A DNA stretch of 37,567 nucleotides, taken from contig NZ_JACJSI010000067.1 of assembly GCF_014698065.1 (NCBI RefSeq), positions 1 through 37,567 of the forward strand, given 5' to 3'. Within the stretch, counting starts at the first letter, position 1, and every line of letters begins with the position of its first letter. The stretch is from Nostoc flagelliforme FACHB-838 (GTDB lineage: Bacteria; Cyanobacteriota; Cyanobacteriia; Cyanobacteriales; Nostocaceae). The notes below the pieces were generated by a model that saw nothing but the letters and a program-made list of their open reading frames with translations, was not told the DNA's origin and did no database searches. Below, one piece after another: positions 14,818 through 24,042 of this stretch. The position numbers were made by a program, and so were the translations under genes.

Positions 14818-16953
14818 ATGGAACTCATATCACAAGTTCTTGTTCTGGAACCAACTTCCCAAGTTCTTGGCAAGGAACCAATTGTTCCCTTTGCTATTTT
14901 ACTGGTGGTCATCTTAGTTATACCCATCATGTTTGAGCGGCTAAGATTACCAGGATTAGTAGGTTTGGTTTTCTCAGGGCTAGTACTTGGGCCCTCAGGC
15001 TGGAATCTATTTGAGTCAGACTCACCAATGATTAACCTATTATCAGAAATTGGGTTAATTTATTTGCTCTTTGTTGCCGGGCTAGAAGCTAATCTAGAAA
15101 AGTTCCGCCGACAAAAAAGTCGCGCCTTTGGGTTTGCTAGCTTGACTTTCAGTGTACCCCTGGTGATAGGAACCTTGCTAGGAATGGTTTTAGGCTATGG
15201 CTGGAATATTTCAATATTAGTTGGCTCTTTATTTGCTTCCTATACTCTTTTGGCATATCCCATAATCAGCCGTTTGGGAGTAGTAAACAACGAAGCTGTT
15301 ACTGTCACCATTGGAGCTACGCTTTTTACAGATATTGGGGCAGTACTGATATTAGCCGTTTGTGTAGCCGTCGCTCATGCTGGAGCATTTAGCTTTGCTA
15401 AACTACTCACTCTGTTGGGTTGGTTAACTCTTTACTCTGTTGTCGTTGTGACAGGCTTTGATTGGGCCGGCAAAGAATTTTTCAAGCGATCTGGAGACGA
15501 CGAAGGAAACAAGTTTTTGTTTGTGTTGCTTTCTGTGTTTCTGGCAGCTGTGGGCGCTCAATTAATGGGGGTAGAAAAAATTGTTGGTGCATTTTTAGTT
15601 GGTTTGGCAGTAAATGAAGCTGTGGGTGAAGGCCCAGTCAAAGAAAAGGTGGTATTTATTGGCAGTGTGCTGTTCATTCCCATATTCTTTGTTGACCTTG
15701 GCTTACTGATCAATCTACCCGCCTTTGTCAACAACCTAGACACGCTCAAGCTAACGCTGTTGATGATAGTTGGTTTGATTGCCACTAAATTGATTGCAGC
15801 TTTCTTGACTAAATTGGTTTATCGCTATAAATGGCAAGAAATGCTAACCATCTGGTCGCTGTCACTTCCGCAGGTTGGTACAACCTTAGCAGGAACGTTA
15901 GTAGGATATCGGGCTGGGTTGCTGCCACTAGAAGTATTACACAGCATCATTGTTTTAATGCTTGTCACATCAACCTTGGGGCCGTTGATGACCAGTCGCA
16001 TAGCTGTTGGTTTGAATTCCTCACCAGCAGAAGATCCAGCACCACCCGTCCCTGACCAGAATGCACCAGAGAGAGATAGTGCTTTTACTATAGTCGTACC
16101 TGTGTATAATCCTCATACCCAGCAGTATTTGATTGAAATGGCGGCATTATTAGCGCGTCAGTCTCAGGCGAAAATCATCCCATTAGCGATCGCTACTGCC
16201 GCTGCTCACATGGATGCACCGCAGTTAGAAGCCTCTCTACAACGAAGTGAGTGGTTATTGAGCAAAGCCACGGCACAAAGTCGAGCCTTGGGCGTGGTCG
16301 CAGAACCAGTGTTGCGAATTGATGATGCCTTTGCTCAAGGAATTAGCAGAGCGGCTCGTGAACAAAAGGCAAATTTAATTGTTATCGGTTGGGGCAAACG
16401 TACCGGGTTGCGAGCGCGTTTATTTGGAAATGTGATTGATGGGGTACTTTGGGCATCTCATTGTCCAGTAGCGGTCACACGCTTAGTAGAATCACCGAAA
16501 AAAATTCAGCGCATCTTAGTACCAGTAGAAAATTTAACAGCACCAATATTACAGCCTGTGCAATTTGCCCAGATGCTGGCAGAGGCAAATCAGAGCCATA
16601 TTACTATGCTGAATGTGTGCGATCGCCGCACTAGTTCCAGTAAAATTGCTTGGAGGCGATCGCATCTCTCCTTATTAGTATCTAAATTAGCTTTGGCCAA
16701 TCCCCCAGAAATTCAAATTATCGCTCATGAAAATGTTGCCCAAGCAATTTTACAGGCAGCACGATTATATGATTTAGTAGTTTTACCTTTTATACATAAT
16801 CGTACTAGTCCTGGAGGGTTAGCCATTAGCGATGTCACAACCCAGTTAGCCAGACAACTCACTTGCTCCATTATTATGCTTGGAGAACCGCAACGCACTC
16901 AAGTTAATGTAATTACCTCTCATGCTATTCCTAGCATTACATCTACTGTATAA
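14818..16953 (+). CDS. CPA2 cation:proton antiporter fused to tandem UspA domains
   Basis: 711 residues. An N-terminal transporter of about 400 residues has 12-13 spans and CPA2 features: PIMFERLRLPGLVGLVFSGLVLGP, IYLLFVAGLEANL, and TLFTDIGAVLILA, where the usual ion-binding Asp pair reads Thr-Asp. The cytoplasmic part has two universal-stress-protein modules: about 415-560 (FTIVVPVYNP to LIVIGWGKRTGLRARLFGNV, with CPVAVTRL closing) and 563-690 (RILVPVENL to SIIMLGEP). The first module keeps a G-x2-G-x9-G-type nucleotide loop (GWGKRTGLRARLFGNVIDG); the second is degenerate. The likely role is Na+ or K+/H+ exchange gated by nucleotide binding. It is monocistronic. Confidence 0.9.
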   Translation: MELISQVLVLEPTSQVLGKEPIVPFAILLVVILVIPIMFERLRLPGLVGLVFSGLVLGPSGWNLFESDSPMINLLSEIGLIYLLFVAGLEANLEKFRRQKSRAFGFASLTFSVPLVIGTLLGMVLGYGWNISILVGSLFASYTLLAYPIISRLGVVNNEAVTVTIGATLFTDIGAVLILAVCVAVAHAGAFSFAKLLTLLGWLTLYSVVVVTGFDWAGKEFFKRSGDDEGNKFLFVLLSVFLAAVGAQLMGVEKIVGAFLVGLAVNEAVGEGPVKEKVVFIGSVLFIPIFFVDLGLLINLPAFVNNLDTLKLTLLMIVGLIATKLIAAFLTKLVYRYKWQEMLTIWSLSLPQVGTTLAGTLVGYRAGLLPLEVLHSIIVLMLVTSTLGPLMTSRIAVGLNSSPAEDPAPPVPDQNAPERDSAFTIVVPVYNPHTQQYLIEMAALLARQSQAKIIPLAIATAAAHMDAPQLEASLQRSEWLLSKATAQSRALGVVAEPVLRIDDAFAQGISRAAREQKANLIVIGWGKRTGLRARLFGNVIDGVLWASHCPVAVTRLVESPKKIQRILVPVENLTAPILQPVQFAQMLAEANQSHITMLNVCDRRTSSSKIAWRRSHLSLLVSKLALANPPEIQIIAHENVAQAILQAARLYDLVVLPFIHNRTSPGGLAISDVTTQLARQLTCSIIMLGEPQRTQVNVITSHAIPSITSTV

Positions 16954-17490
16954 TATCAGCCAAAGTACAGTTAACTTTAGTGAACTTGGGGTATGATAGC
17001 ATTGCAAAAATTCTTGCAACAAATTAATCAGCGGTAGGAATGTATATCTTTAAGCCCCTATAAGTGCATATATTTTTAGCACAAGTTTCATCAAATGGCA
17101 TGAGTCTCTGTACTCAAGCGCCAAAGGGAATCTTAACAAACGGGGCACAGATTGACTATTACAAAAATATGGTGATAGTAAAATCTTGAAATTGGGTGAC
17201 TTTCAATCTAATTCCTGCTACTTTGTATCCAACCGATAAAATTAGCAACCGTAAAAACAATTTATATTGTTAAAGATTTGATGAACTTTAGGTGGAAGGT
17301 TAACTATTTTCACACTAAGTTTGTTAATTTGCTAATTAAATTCTTAAGCAAAAAGATAAAAAATACTTAAGTTCAATACAAGTTTTTGATTGAGCCTTGT
17401 TCTTTTTTTATTTTGTATTTTTGTAGCCAGGGTGGGTAATCTAAAAGTAAGTGCAATAGCTGTTAAATATTTGTAAGTAATTGGGAAACT
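16954..17490. other. Gap upstream of the UDP-sugar genes
   Basis: 537 bp, AT-rich, no credible ORF. It must contain the promoter of the 17491 gene. A short inverted repeat TTGCAA-AAATTC-TTGCAA lies near 17003-17020. I see no tRNA or known RNA family. Confidence 0.4.
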
Positions 17491-18441
17491 ATGAGAATTT
17501 TGGTGACGGGCGGTGCTGGATTTATTGGTTCCCATCTTATCGACCGACTAATGACTGCTGGTCATGAAGTAATATGCTTGGATAATTTTTACACTGGCCA
17601 TAAACGTAACATTCTTAAATGGTTAGGTCATCCCTACTTTGAACTGATCCGCCATGATATTACCGAACCAATTCGCTTAGAAGTGGATCAAATTTATCAT
17701 TTAGCTTGTCCGGCTTCACCAGTACATTACCAGTACAACCCAGTTAAAACCGTTAAAACTAACGTGATGGGAACACTGAATATGTTGGGGCTGGCTAAAC
17801 GTGTAAAAGCTAGGTTTTTCTTAGCTTCAACTAGTGAAGTATACGGAGATCCAGAGGTTCATCCCCAACCCGAAGAGTATCGGGGTAGCGTCAATCCCAT
17901 TGGCATACGTTCATGCTACGACGAAGGTAAAAGAATTGCTGAAACTCTAGCGTTTGACTACTACAGGCAAAATAAAGTTGATATTCGAGTTGTTCGGATA
18001 TTCAACACCTACGGGCCGAGAATGTTAGAAAACGATGGTCGGGTGGTGAGCAACTTTATAGTTCAAGCATTGCGGGGTAATCCTTTAACCGTGTACGGTG
18101 ATGGTTCGCAAACTCGCAGTTTCTGCTACGTTTCCGATTTAGTTGAAGGATTCATCCGCTTAATGAATAGCGACTACATTGGCCCAATCAACCTGGGTAA
18201 TCCTGGTGAATACACGATTTTACAATTAGCACAAACTGTGCAAAATATGATTAATCCAGACGCGCAGATTAAGTTCGAGGAACTACCTTCGGACGATCCC
18301 CGACGTCGCCAGCCTGATATCACAAAGGCAAAAACTTGGTTAAATTGGGAACCTACCATTCCTCTCCAAGACGGGTTAAAACTGACAATAGAAGATTTTC
18401 GCGATCGCATTCAAAGCGATGTTAATAGTTCAACCACTTAA
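17491..18441 (+). CDS. UDP-glucuronate decarboxylase (UDP-xylose synthase)
   Basis: 316 residues, an extended short-chain dehydrogenase. The NAD-binding GGAGFIGS is at residues 7-14, the catalytic Ser/Thr region is STSEVYGDPEVHPQ, and Tyr143/Lys147 lie in RSCYDEGKR. HPQPEEYRGSVNPIG and NTYGPRM are hallmarks of UXS. It converts UDP-glucuronate to UDP-xylose. The next gene, a UDP-glucose dehydrogenase 146 bp downstream on the same strand, makes the UDP-glucuronate substrate, so the two form a short pathway for extracellular polysaccharide precursors. The protein is soluble, without the membrane anchor of some plant forms. Confidence 0.93.
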   Translation: MRILVTGGAGFIGSHLIDRLMTAGHEVICLDNFYTGHKRNILKWLGHPYFELIRHDITEPIRLEVDQIYHLACPASPVHYQYNPVKTVKTNVMGTLNMLGLAKRVKARFFLASTSEVYGDPEVHPQPEEYRGSVNPIGIRSCYDEGKRIAETLAFDYYRQNKVDIRVVRIFNTYGPRMLENDGRVVSNFIVQALRGNPLTVYGDGSQTRSFCYVSDLVEGFIRLMNSDYIGPINLGNPGEYTILQLAQTVQNMINPDAQIKFEELPSDDPRRRQPDITKAKTWLNWEPTIPLQDGLKLTIEDFRDRIQSDVNSSTT

Positions 18442-18587
18442 ACAGCGTCTAGCGTCGCTTGGAATTTTCATGCAGGCTTGCCCTCGATAACCAATATACT
18501 TAGTGGCGAAGTTGCCTGGCAGTGTATAAGTCCAATATTCAGGACTTCTTTTTAAAGACTAACCCCAAAAAAGTGAGGAGTTAAAAA

Positions 18588-19979
18588 ATGCGTGTTTGCG
18601 TGATTGGTACTGGTTACGTTGGTTTAGTTACAGGTGCTTGCTTGGCTCATATTGGGCATGATGTAATTTGCGTAGACAACAACGAAGAAAAAGTTAAGTT
18701 AATGAAGTCTGGGCAGTCCCCAATTTTTGAGCCGGGACTTTCAGAAATTATCCAGTCTGCCATTCATACAGAGAAAATTCATTTTACTAGCGATCTCGCT
18801 GCTGGAGTTTCCCACGGCGAAATTCTGTTTATTGCTGTGGGAACGCCACCTTTACCCACTGGTGAAAGTGATACTCGTTATGTTGAAGCTGTAGCCCGTG
18901 GGATTGGTGAAAATCTCAATGGTGGTTATAAAGTCATAGTGAATAAATCTACAGTACCCATTGGCTCAGGCGACTGGGTGCGGATGCTTGTTCTAGATGG
19001 TGTTGCAGAACGGCAAAAAACACTTATCCCCGCAGGTGGAGTGCCGAGTGATGAGAAATTACCTGAGGTTACAGCTCAGTTTGATGTAATCAGCAATCCA
19101 GAGTTTTTGCGCGAAGGTTCGGCAGTTCATGACACCTTCAACCCCGATCGCATTGTACTAGGGGGCAATAGTCAAAAGGCAGTAGCTTTGATGCGACAAC
19201 TTTATGCCCCAATTGTGGAACGTAAGTTCGCTGAGGATCAATCTTTACCTCCTGTGCCAATTTTGGCAACAGACCTAAGTTCGGCGGAAATGATTAAATA
19301 CGCCGCTAATGCCTTTTTAGCCACTAAGATTAGTTTTATAAACGAAGTTGCTAATATTTGCGATCGCGTCGGTGCTGATGTCACCGAAGTAGCCAGAGGT
19401 ATTGGTCTAGACTCCCGTATTGGTAACAAGTTTTTACAAGCTGGTATTGGTTGGGGTGGTTCTTGTTTTCCCAAAGATGTCTCCGCTCTGATTCACACTG
19501 CTGATGATTATGGCTATGAAGCACAATTACTCAAAGCTGCTGTCAGTGTCAACGAACGCCAGCGATTGATTGCTTTAGAAAAACTCCAACAAGTTCTGAA
19601 AATTCTCAAAGGCAAAACAGTTGGACTACTCGGACTAACCTTCAAGCCCGATACCGACGATTTGCGCGATGCCCCAGCACTCAACCTAATTGAGCAGTTA
19701 AACCGACTGGGAGCCAAAGTTAAAGCCTACGACCCCATTGTTTCCCAAACAGGTTTACGTCATGGGCTTTCTGGTGTGCTAGTAGAAACTGATGCCGAAA
19801 GACTAGCTGATGGCTGCGATGCGTTGGTACTCGTCACTGAATGGCAGCAGTTCAGCACTCTCGACTATGTGAAGATGGCAAAATTGATGGCCCACCCCGT
19901 TATCATCGACGGTCGTAATTTCCTCGACCCTGAAGCAATGATTCGGGCTGGATTCCAATATGTAGGGGTAGGAAGATAG
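18588..19979 (+). CDS. ugd: UDP-glucose 6-dehydrogenase
   Basis: 463 residues. It oxidises UDP-glucose to UDP-glucuronate with two NAD+. The Rossmann start VCVIGTGYVGLVTGACLA is at 3-20, VGTPP is near 86, the NPEFLREGSAV block follows, and the catalytic cysteine is Cys293 in GWGGSCFPKD. LGLTFKPDTDDLRDAPAL marks the C-terminal UDP-binding domain. There is a clear AGTGAGGAG ribosome site before the ATG. It is paired with the UDP-xylose synthase upstream. An ordinary full-length enzyme. Confidence 0.95.
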   Translation: MRVCVIGTGYVGLVTGACLAHIGHDVICVDNNEEKVKLMKSGQSPIFEPGLSEIIQSAIHTEKIHFTSDLAAGVSHGEILFIAVGTPPLPTGESDTRYVEAVARGIGENLNGGYKVIVNKSTVPIGSGDWVRMLVLDGVAERQKTLIPAGGVPSDEKLPEVTAQFDVISNPEFLREGSAVHDTFNPDRIVLGGNSQKAVALMRQLYAPIVERKFAEDQSLPPVPILATDLSSAEMIKYAANAFLATKISFINEVANICDRVGADVTEVARGIGLDSRIGNKFLQAGIGWGGSCFPKDVSALIHTADDYGYEAQLLKAAVSVNERQRLIALEKLQQVLKILKGKTVGLLGLTFKPDTDDLRDAPALNLIEQLNRLGAKVKAYDPIVSQTGLRHGLSGVLVETDAERLADGCDALVLVTEWQQFSTLDYVKMAKLMAHPVIIDGRNFLDPEAMIRAGFQYVGVGR

Positions 19980-19988
19980 AGAGTTAGA

Positions 19989-20043
19989 AGTTAGGAGTTA
20001 TCAATAAAAATTAATTACAACCCATAATCAATAACTCCTAACT
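19989..20043. repeat. TTAGGAGTTA inverted repeat
   Basis: AGTTAGGAGTTAT (19989-20001) is exactly inverted at 20031-20043 around a 29-nt AT-rich loop. It belongs to the same scattered Nostoc repeat type as at 6470-6532. Confidence 0.6.
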
Positions 20044-20067
20044 CCTTTGAAAACTAAAGATTTAAAC

Positions 20068-20093
20068 TACCGCCTAGAATACTCTAGGCGGTA
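20068..20093. terminator. Strong bidirectional terminator
   Basis: A perfect 11-bp stem TACCGCCTAGA (20068-20078) / TCTAGGCGGTA (20083-20093) with a 4-nt loop is followed by TTTAATTTGTTT on the plus strand and by GTTTAAATCTTT on the minus strand. It lies between the convergent ugd and DUF2993 genes. Confidence 0.85.
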
Positions 20094-20147
20094 TTTAATT
20101 TGTTTAAAGCTTCACTTTACTTTGCGTTTTTACGTGATAATTTAATG

Positions 20148-20942
20148 TCAAGCGCTATGTGGAATACGTTCAATTTCAGCATATCCACTGAAAATAAGTT
20201 TTTGACCTTCAGTTTCTAATCGATTGAGCCGCATTTTCACTCCATCAAGGTCAAAACGATCCAAATCGACCATATTATCTAAAATTTCTACCAACGCCAC
20301 ACTCAAGGTTTGCGAGATTTCCCTTTGTGCTTCTGGCACTTGATCAAGTTGGATTTTCGGATCTTTGAAAGAAACTCGCCGCCGCCTTTCAATGGCTATA
20401 GTTAAAATCATGCTTAAGGGTACGAGTTCGCCATTATTTAAATCTGCTTTTGCTACAAGCTGTAAGCGATTTTCCGGCAATAGCTGTATCTCAACTCCCG
20501 TAAAGGAGACTGGTTCACCACCAGATAATTCTGTCAGTGATGGCACTGTGAGGTTAAGCAGGCGCTTTTTCACCAGCTCCGCGTTAAAGGCTTGGTTTAT
20601 GCCTGCTTCTGATAAAACCACTTGAGCGATCGCTTGAGTGGGTTGCTTGAGGCTAAGTTTGCCACTTAAAACTGAGCCGAAGTCAATGGCAACCGCATCA
20701 GTTTCAAAAGACATCTCATCTACTGCGAAATCTTTCCGAATCACCAAGCCACTACCGCTCATTTTGAAGCTATCGATGCTGCCTTGCAAGAGCTTGCTGG
20801 AGGGGTAGCAGCGCACAAAGACTTCTACTGACTCGCTTTGGGTAAACAGGTGGCGAATCGTTTGGCTGGCGACAGTGTTGAGCATCCGCTCTCCCCAATC
20901 TGTGCCTTTAGGATCTTGTAAACCAGTAAGTCCGCCGAACAT
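20148..20942 (-). CDS. DUF2993 / LmeA-like lipid-binding protein
   Basis: 264 residues from ATG at 20940-20942, the start I favour because relatives begin MFGGLTGLQDPKGTDWGERML. The frame is open further upstream to TTG at 20984, but that part overlaps a repeat copy and has no ribosome site. The family (PF11209) includes mycobacterial LmeA, which binds phospholipid. Beta-rich segments include VEVFVRCYPSSKLLQGSIDSF, MSFETDAVAIDFGSVLSGK and ENRLQLVAKADLNNGELVPL, ending LIFSGYAEIERIPHS. No signal peptide is visible, so a cytoplasmic or membrane-peripheral place is likely. The role in cyanobacteria is unknown. Confidence 0.8.
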   Translation of the reverse strand: MFGGLTGLQDPKGTDWGERMLNTVASQTIRHLFTQSESVEVFVRCYPSSKLLQGSIDSFKMSGSGLVIRKDFAVDEMSFETDAVAIDFGSVLSGKLSLKQPTQAIAQVVLSEAGINQAFNAELVKKRLLNLTVPSLTELSGGEPVSFTGVEIQLLPENRLQLVAKADLNNGELVPLSMILTIAIERRRRVSFKDPKIQLDQVPEAQREISQTLSVALVEILDNMVDLDRFDLDGVKMRLNRLETEGQKLIFSGYAEIERIPHSA

Positions 20943-20973
20943 GTGGTTTTGGGTCTCTAGAAGTTCTTTGTAC

Positions 20974-21056
20974 TTTTGTAACAAACTGTGAAGAATACAG
21001 CAAGCGATCCCGTGATTAATTGTGCTGATAGGTAGGTATAGGATGGCTGATGGTTA
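20974..21056 (+). repeat. 83-bp direct repeat, left copy
   Basis: This segment and 23874-23956 match at 73 of 83 positions with no gaps, and nine of the ten differences are transitions. The core ACAAACTGTG, GCAAGCGATCCCGTGATT and AATTGTG is identical. The two copies lie in the same direction either side of the di-heme peroxidase gene. Confidence 0.85.
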
Positions 21057-21703
21057 ATAATTGATGTATAAATTATTACAATAGCGCTCTAGGCAGTTAT
21101 GAAGTTGCAGCATTCATGACATTAGCAATTATACGTTGAAGTATATGCGCTAAAGGGTTTAGAGTAAACACCCTACCCTTAAGCGTCAAGTCTTACTTTT
21201 TACGAAGTTGCTTAGGCGCAGGCAATCGTAGACATCACTCGTCCAATAAAATAAAATATATGATTTAAGCATCCTGAATCAGCGGACGATTGTTTCAAAA
21301 AATTTATTATTAAAAATAATATTTTAACTACAAAATTACACAATCTTTATTTAATAGATTTATTTATTTGTCAAGTATAAAAATTTACAACATTTTCTGG
21401 GTAGTTTAGGCGGCAATTTTACCGAGCCAATAGAATAAAGTAGTAGGCGAACAAATGGGTAAAACCTCTTAGGTTGAGAGATTGGATTGAATAATAGGCT
21501 TAAACAATAAGGTATACTTTCATACGTAAAGCCTCATTATTATCCAGGTTCATAAAGAATCATATCACTGCGGAGTTGTATTTTATACATGGTTAAAATA
21601 CAGTATTTATGTGCTTATAATACATTGTCGGTACTTTAACACTACATAAAGTACTACTTAATCAGCTTCAAACTCATGGTTTCCACACCCATAGCGAGGT
21701 CTT
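20985..21703. other. Long gap upstream of the di-heme peroxidase
   Basis: About 720 bp with no supported gene. The left 70 bp is the direct-repeat copy. The rest is AT-rich with scattered short palindromes and probably holds divergent promoters for DUF2993 (minus) and the peroxidase (plus). A GAGGT ribosome site stands 5 nt before the peroxidase ATG. Confidence 0.45.
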
Positions 21704-23725
21704 ATGATACCCTCAAATACTGAATTAGCAATGTTAACCGTGCTAATTTTGATATTATTCTGGATTTATTTAAGGTATAAAACTAGAATAATATCAAGAT
21801 ATTTACGCCCTCTGGCGATTTTTGTCATAGTTTCTGTGGCGATCGCTGGTGGAGGTATCGTATCCGCGCAAGTAACACCGAACCCAGCTCCCTTAAATAA
21901 CATAACCAGTTTACCACCGATTACATCTGGAGACCCTACCCCGGCGAAGCCACCACTCTTGACAGCAGTGCCTCAACCAAGCAATCTCGGAGACTTTGTT
22001 GACGACCAGACAGCTCTACTCAAGCTAGGAAAAGCTTTATTCTGGGATATGCAACTTGGTAGTGATGGCGTTCAATCTTGTGCTAGTTGTCACTTTCATG
22101 CCGGAGCTGATAGCAGATCAAAGAATCAAATTAATCCTGGTAGTGGTCTTTTAGAATCACTGAAAGATATAACTTTCCAGGTAGGTAGTGGTGCAAACTA
22201 TCAACTCACGGCGGCAGATTTTCCATTTCACAAACTGGCAGATCCTAATGATCGAACCAGTACAGTTATTTCTGACACTAACGATATAGCCTCATCCCAA
22301 GGTGTGTTTAACAGTATTCTTAAGAACACTGTTCCGGGTCAAGCAGTGGATTCGAGTACATCTGAGCCTGATCCAGACGGCTTTCAAGTCAATGGAATTA
22401 ATGTGCGTCGAGTTGCGCCGCGTAATACCCCAACGGTAATTAATGCAATCTTCAACAAACTCCAGTTTTGGGATGGCCGTGCCAAGGAAACCTTTAATGG
22501 GGTGAATCCAAAAGGAGCAACAGACCTTAATGCGAAAGTTTACAAAGCTACAAAACCAAAGGAATTAACTGCTGTTTCCGTTTCGCTTAACAATTCCTCT
22601 ATAGCTTCTTTAGTAACCGGGCCACTATTGAGTGAATTTGAGACATCTGCTAATGGTCGTACCTTACCTCAAGTCGGTGCTAAGTTTCTGCGAAAAAAGG
22701 GTCAGAAGATCAAAAGCCTTAGACCCTTAGGTAAACAACTTGTAGATCCGCAAGACAGCGTTTTAGGATCTGACAGTCGATCCCGTCAGCCCGGTCTGAA
22801 AATCGCATCTTATGATCAGCTGATTCGGAAAGCCTTTAAGAAGCAATGGTGGAAATCAAAGTCAATCATTCAAGTTGACAGTAAAGGAACACCAACAATC
22901 CTCGCTAAAAATGATGATGGTAATGAGAGTGAGGAAGGACAGACTTTACCTGCCAATCAGTTTTCGCTCAGAGATTGGAATTTCTCTTTATTCTCTGGGT
23001 TAGCAATGCAAAAGTATATATCTACCCTTGTGTCTGACAAGACACCTTTTGATCAATTCCAAGCGGGAAATACCAATGCTCTCACCGCTCAGGAAAAAAG
23101 TGGTTTGGCTGTATTTGTCAATAATGGGGCTAATGATGGTGCTAGTTGTAACGTCTGCCATGCGATTCCAGAATTCACTACCGCTTCGGTGAGAAGAACC
23201 GCAGGAGTAGCTTCAACTGATTCGACTGATCCGCTAGTTAATAGTCCAACTAACGGCTTCTTCCCTAACTTCGGTGTCACACCTGCCTCAAATGACCCAG
23301 GAGCCGGAAAAGACAGTACCAGATCAGTGTTTAAAGCACCTACCCTCCGTAACATCGGCTTGACAGCTCCATATATGCATAACGGTGGGATGGCAACTCT
23401 AGAGCAAGTAGTAGACTTCTACAATCGTGGTCGAGGTGACGACGGTGGACGTACCGCAGGAGTCTTGAACTTAACCGATACTCAAAAAGCTGATTTAGTA
23501 GCTTTCTTAAGAAACGGACTTACTGATCAGCGAGTCCTCCTTGAAAAAGCACCCTTTGACCATCCGCAATTGTTCATCCCCAATGGACATCCCGGTAATC
23601 AAAGTTCAGTGACTGCCAGTGGCAATACTAATGGAACTCCTACTGCTACAGATCAGCTAGTGGAAATACCCGCAGTTGGTCGTAATGGTGTCACTACTCC
23701 CAAGCCAAATTTCTTAGGACTTTGA
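21704..23725 (+). CDS. Di-heme cytochrome c peroxidase (CcpA/MauG superfamily), large
   Basis: 673 residues. Two c-type haem sites are present, CASCH at 126-130 and CNVCH at 482-486. Superfamily blocks are LGKALFWDMQLGSDGVQSC, APRNTPTVINAIFNKLQFWDGR, and FKAPTLRNIGLTAPYMHNGGMATLEQVVDFYNRG near the C-terminus. Two hydrophobic stretches at 8-23 and 36-52 suggest a membrane anchor or signal before AQVTPNPAP; the haem domains would lie outside the cytoplasmic membrane. The family is usually 330-400 residues. Here the haem domains are about 350 residues apart because of insertions rich in Lys/Arg (for example FLRKKGQKIKSLRPLGKQL). It may reduce peroxide or carry out MauG-like oxidation. It is flanked by direct repeats. 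Confidence 0.88.
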   Translation: MIPSNTELAMLTVLILILFWIYLRYKTRIISRYLRPLAIFVIVSVAIAGGGIVSAQVTPNPAPLNNITSLPPITSGDPTPAKPPLLTAVPQPSNLGDFVDDQTALLKLGKALFWDMQLGSDGVQSCASCHFHAGADSRSKNQINPGSGLLESLKDITFQVGSGANYQLTAADFPFHKLADPNDRTSTVISDTNDIASSQGVFNSILKNTVPGQAVDSSTSEPDPDGFQVNGINVRRVAPRNTPTVINAIFNKLQFWDGRAKETFNGVNPKGATDLNAKVYKATKPKELTAVSVSLNNSSIASLVTGPLLSEFETSANGRTLPQVGAKFLRKKGQKIKSLRPLGKQLVDPQDSVLGSDSRSRQPGLKIASYDQLIRKAFKKQWWKSKSIIQVDSKGTPTILAKNDDGNESEEGQTLPANQFSLRDWNFSLFSGLAMQKYISTLVSDKTPFDQFQAGNTNALTAQEKSGLAVFVNNGANDGASCNVCHAIPEFTTASVRRTAGVASTDSTDPLVNSPTNGFFPNFGVTPASNDPGAGKDSTRSVFKAPTLRNIGLTAPYMHNGGMATLEQVVDFYNRGRGDDGGRTAGVLNLTDTQKADLVAFLRNGLTDQRVLLEKAPFDHPQLFIPNGHPGNQSSVTASGNTNGTPTATDQLVEIPAVGRNGVTTPKPNFLGL

Positions 23726-23778
23726 ACTTAAAACTATAAGTATCACTGTCAAACAAGTTATTTTGGACTAAACACAGA

Positions 23779-23830
23779 GCCAGCGATCGCACTTACTTTA
23801 CTTACCTTTTAAATAAGTGCGATCGCTGGC
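23779..23830 (+). terminator. HIP1-containing hairpin after the peroxidase
   Basis: A perfect 17-bp stem, GCCAGCGATCGCACTTA (23779-23795) with its inverse (23814-23830), each arm holding GCGATCGC, encloses an 18-nt loop. It starts 53 bp after the peroxidase stop and probably terminates that transcript. Confidence 0.65.
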
Positions 23831-23873
23831 TTAAAAATTGTCTTCCTAACCCAATTTTTAATTAAAGTTGTAG

Positions 23874-23956
23874 TTTTGTAACAAACTGTGGAGAATATAG
23901 CAAGCGATCCCGTGATTAATTGTGTGGATGGGTAGATATGAGATGGTTGATAGTTA
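23874..23956 (+). repeat. 83-bp direct repeat, right copy
   Basis: Partner of 20974-21056, with 73 of 83 positions identical. It lies immediately upstream of the EcsC-like gene. Confidence 0.85.
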
Positions 23957-24042
23957 CAGTTCACTCTATCAGATGTTACTTGTGAGTTAGCGGTGGGAAT
24001 AATTCAACTAAGTTATTGCTAAGATTCTCACCAGTACTAAGT

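Noticed and set aside
20943..20984. TTG-started extension of the DUF2993 gene
   Set aside because: It overlaps the 83-bp repeat, lacks a ribosome site, and family members begin at the MFGGLTG methionine.
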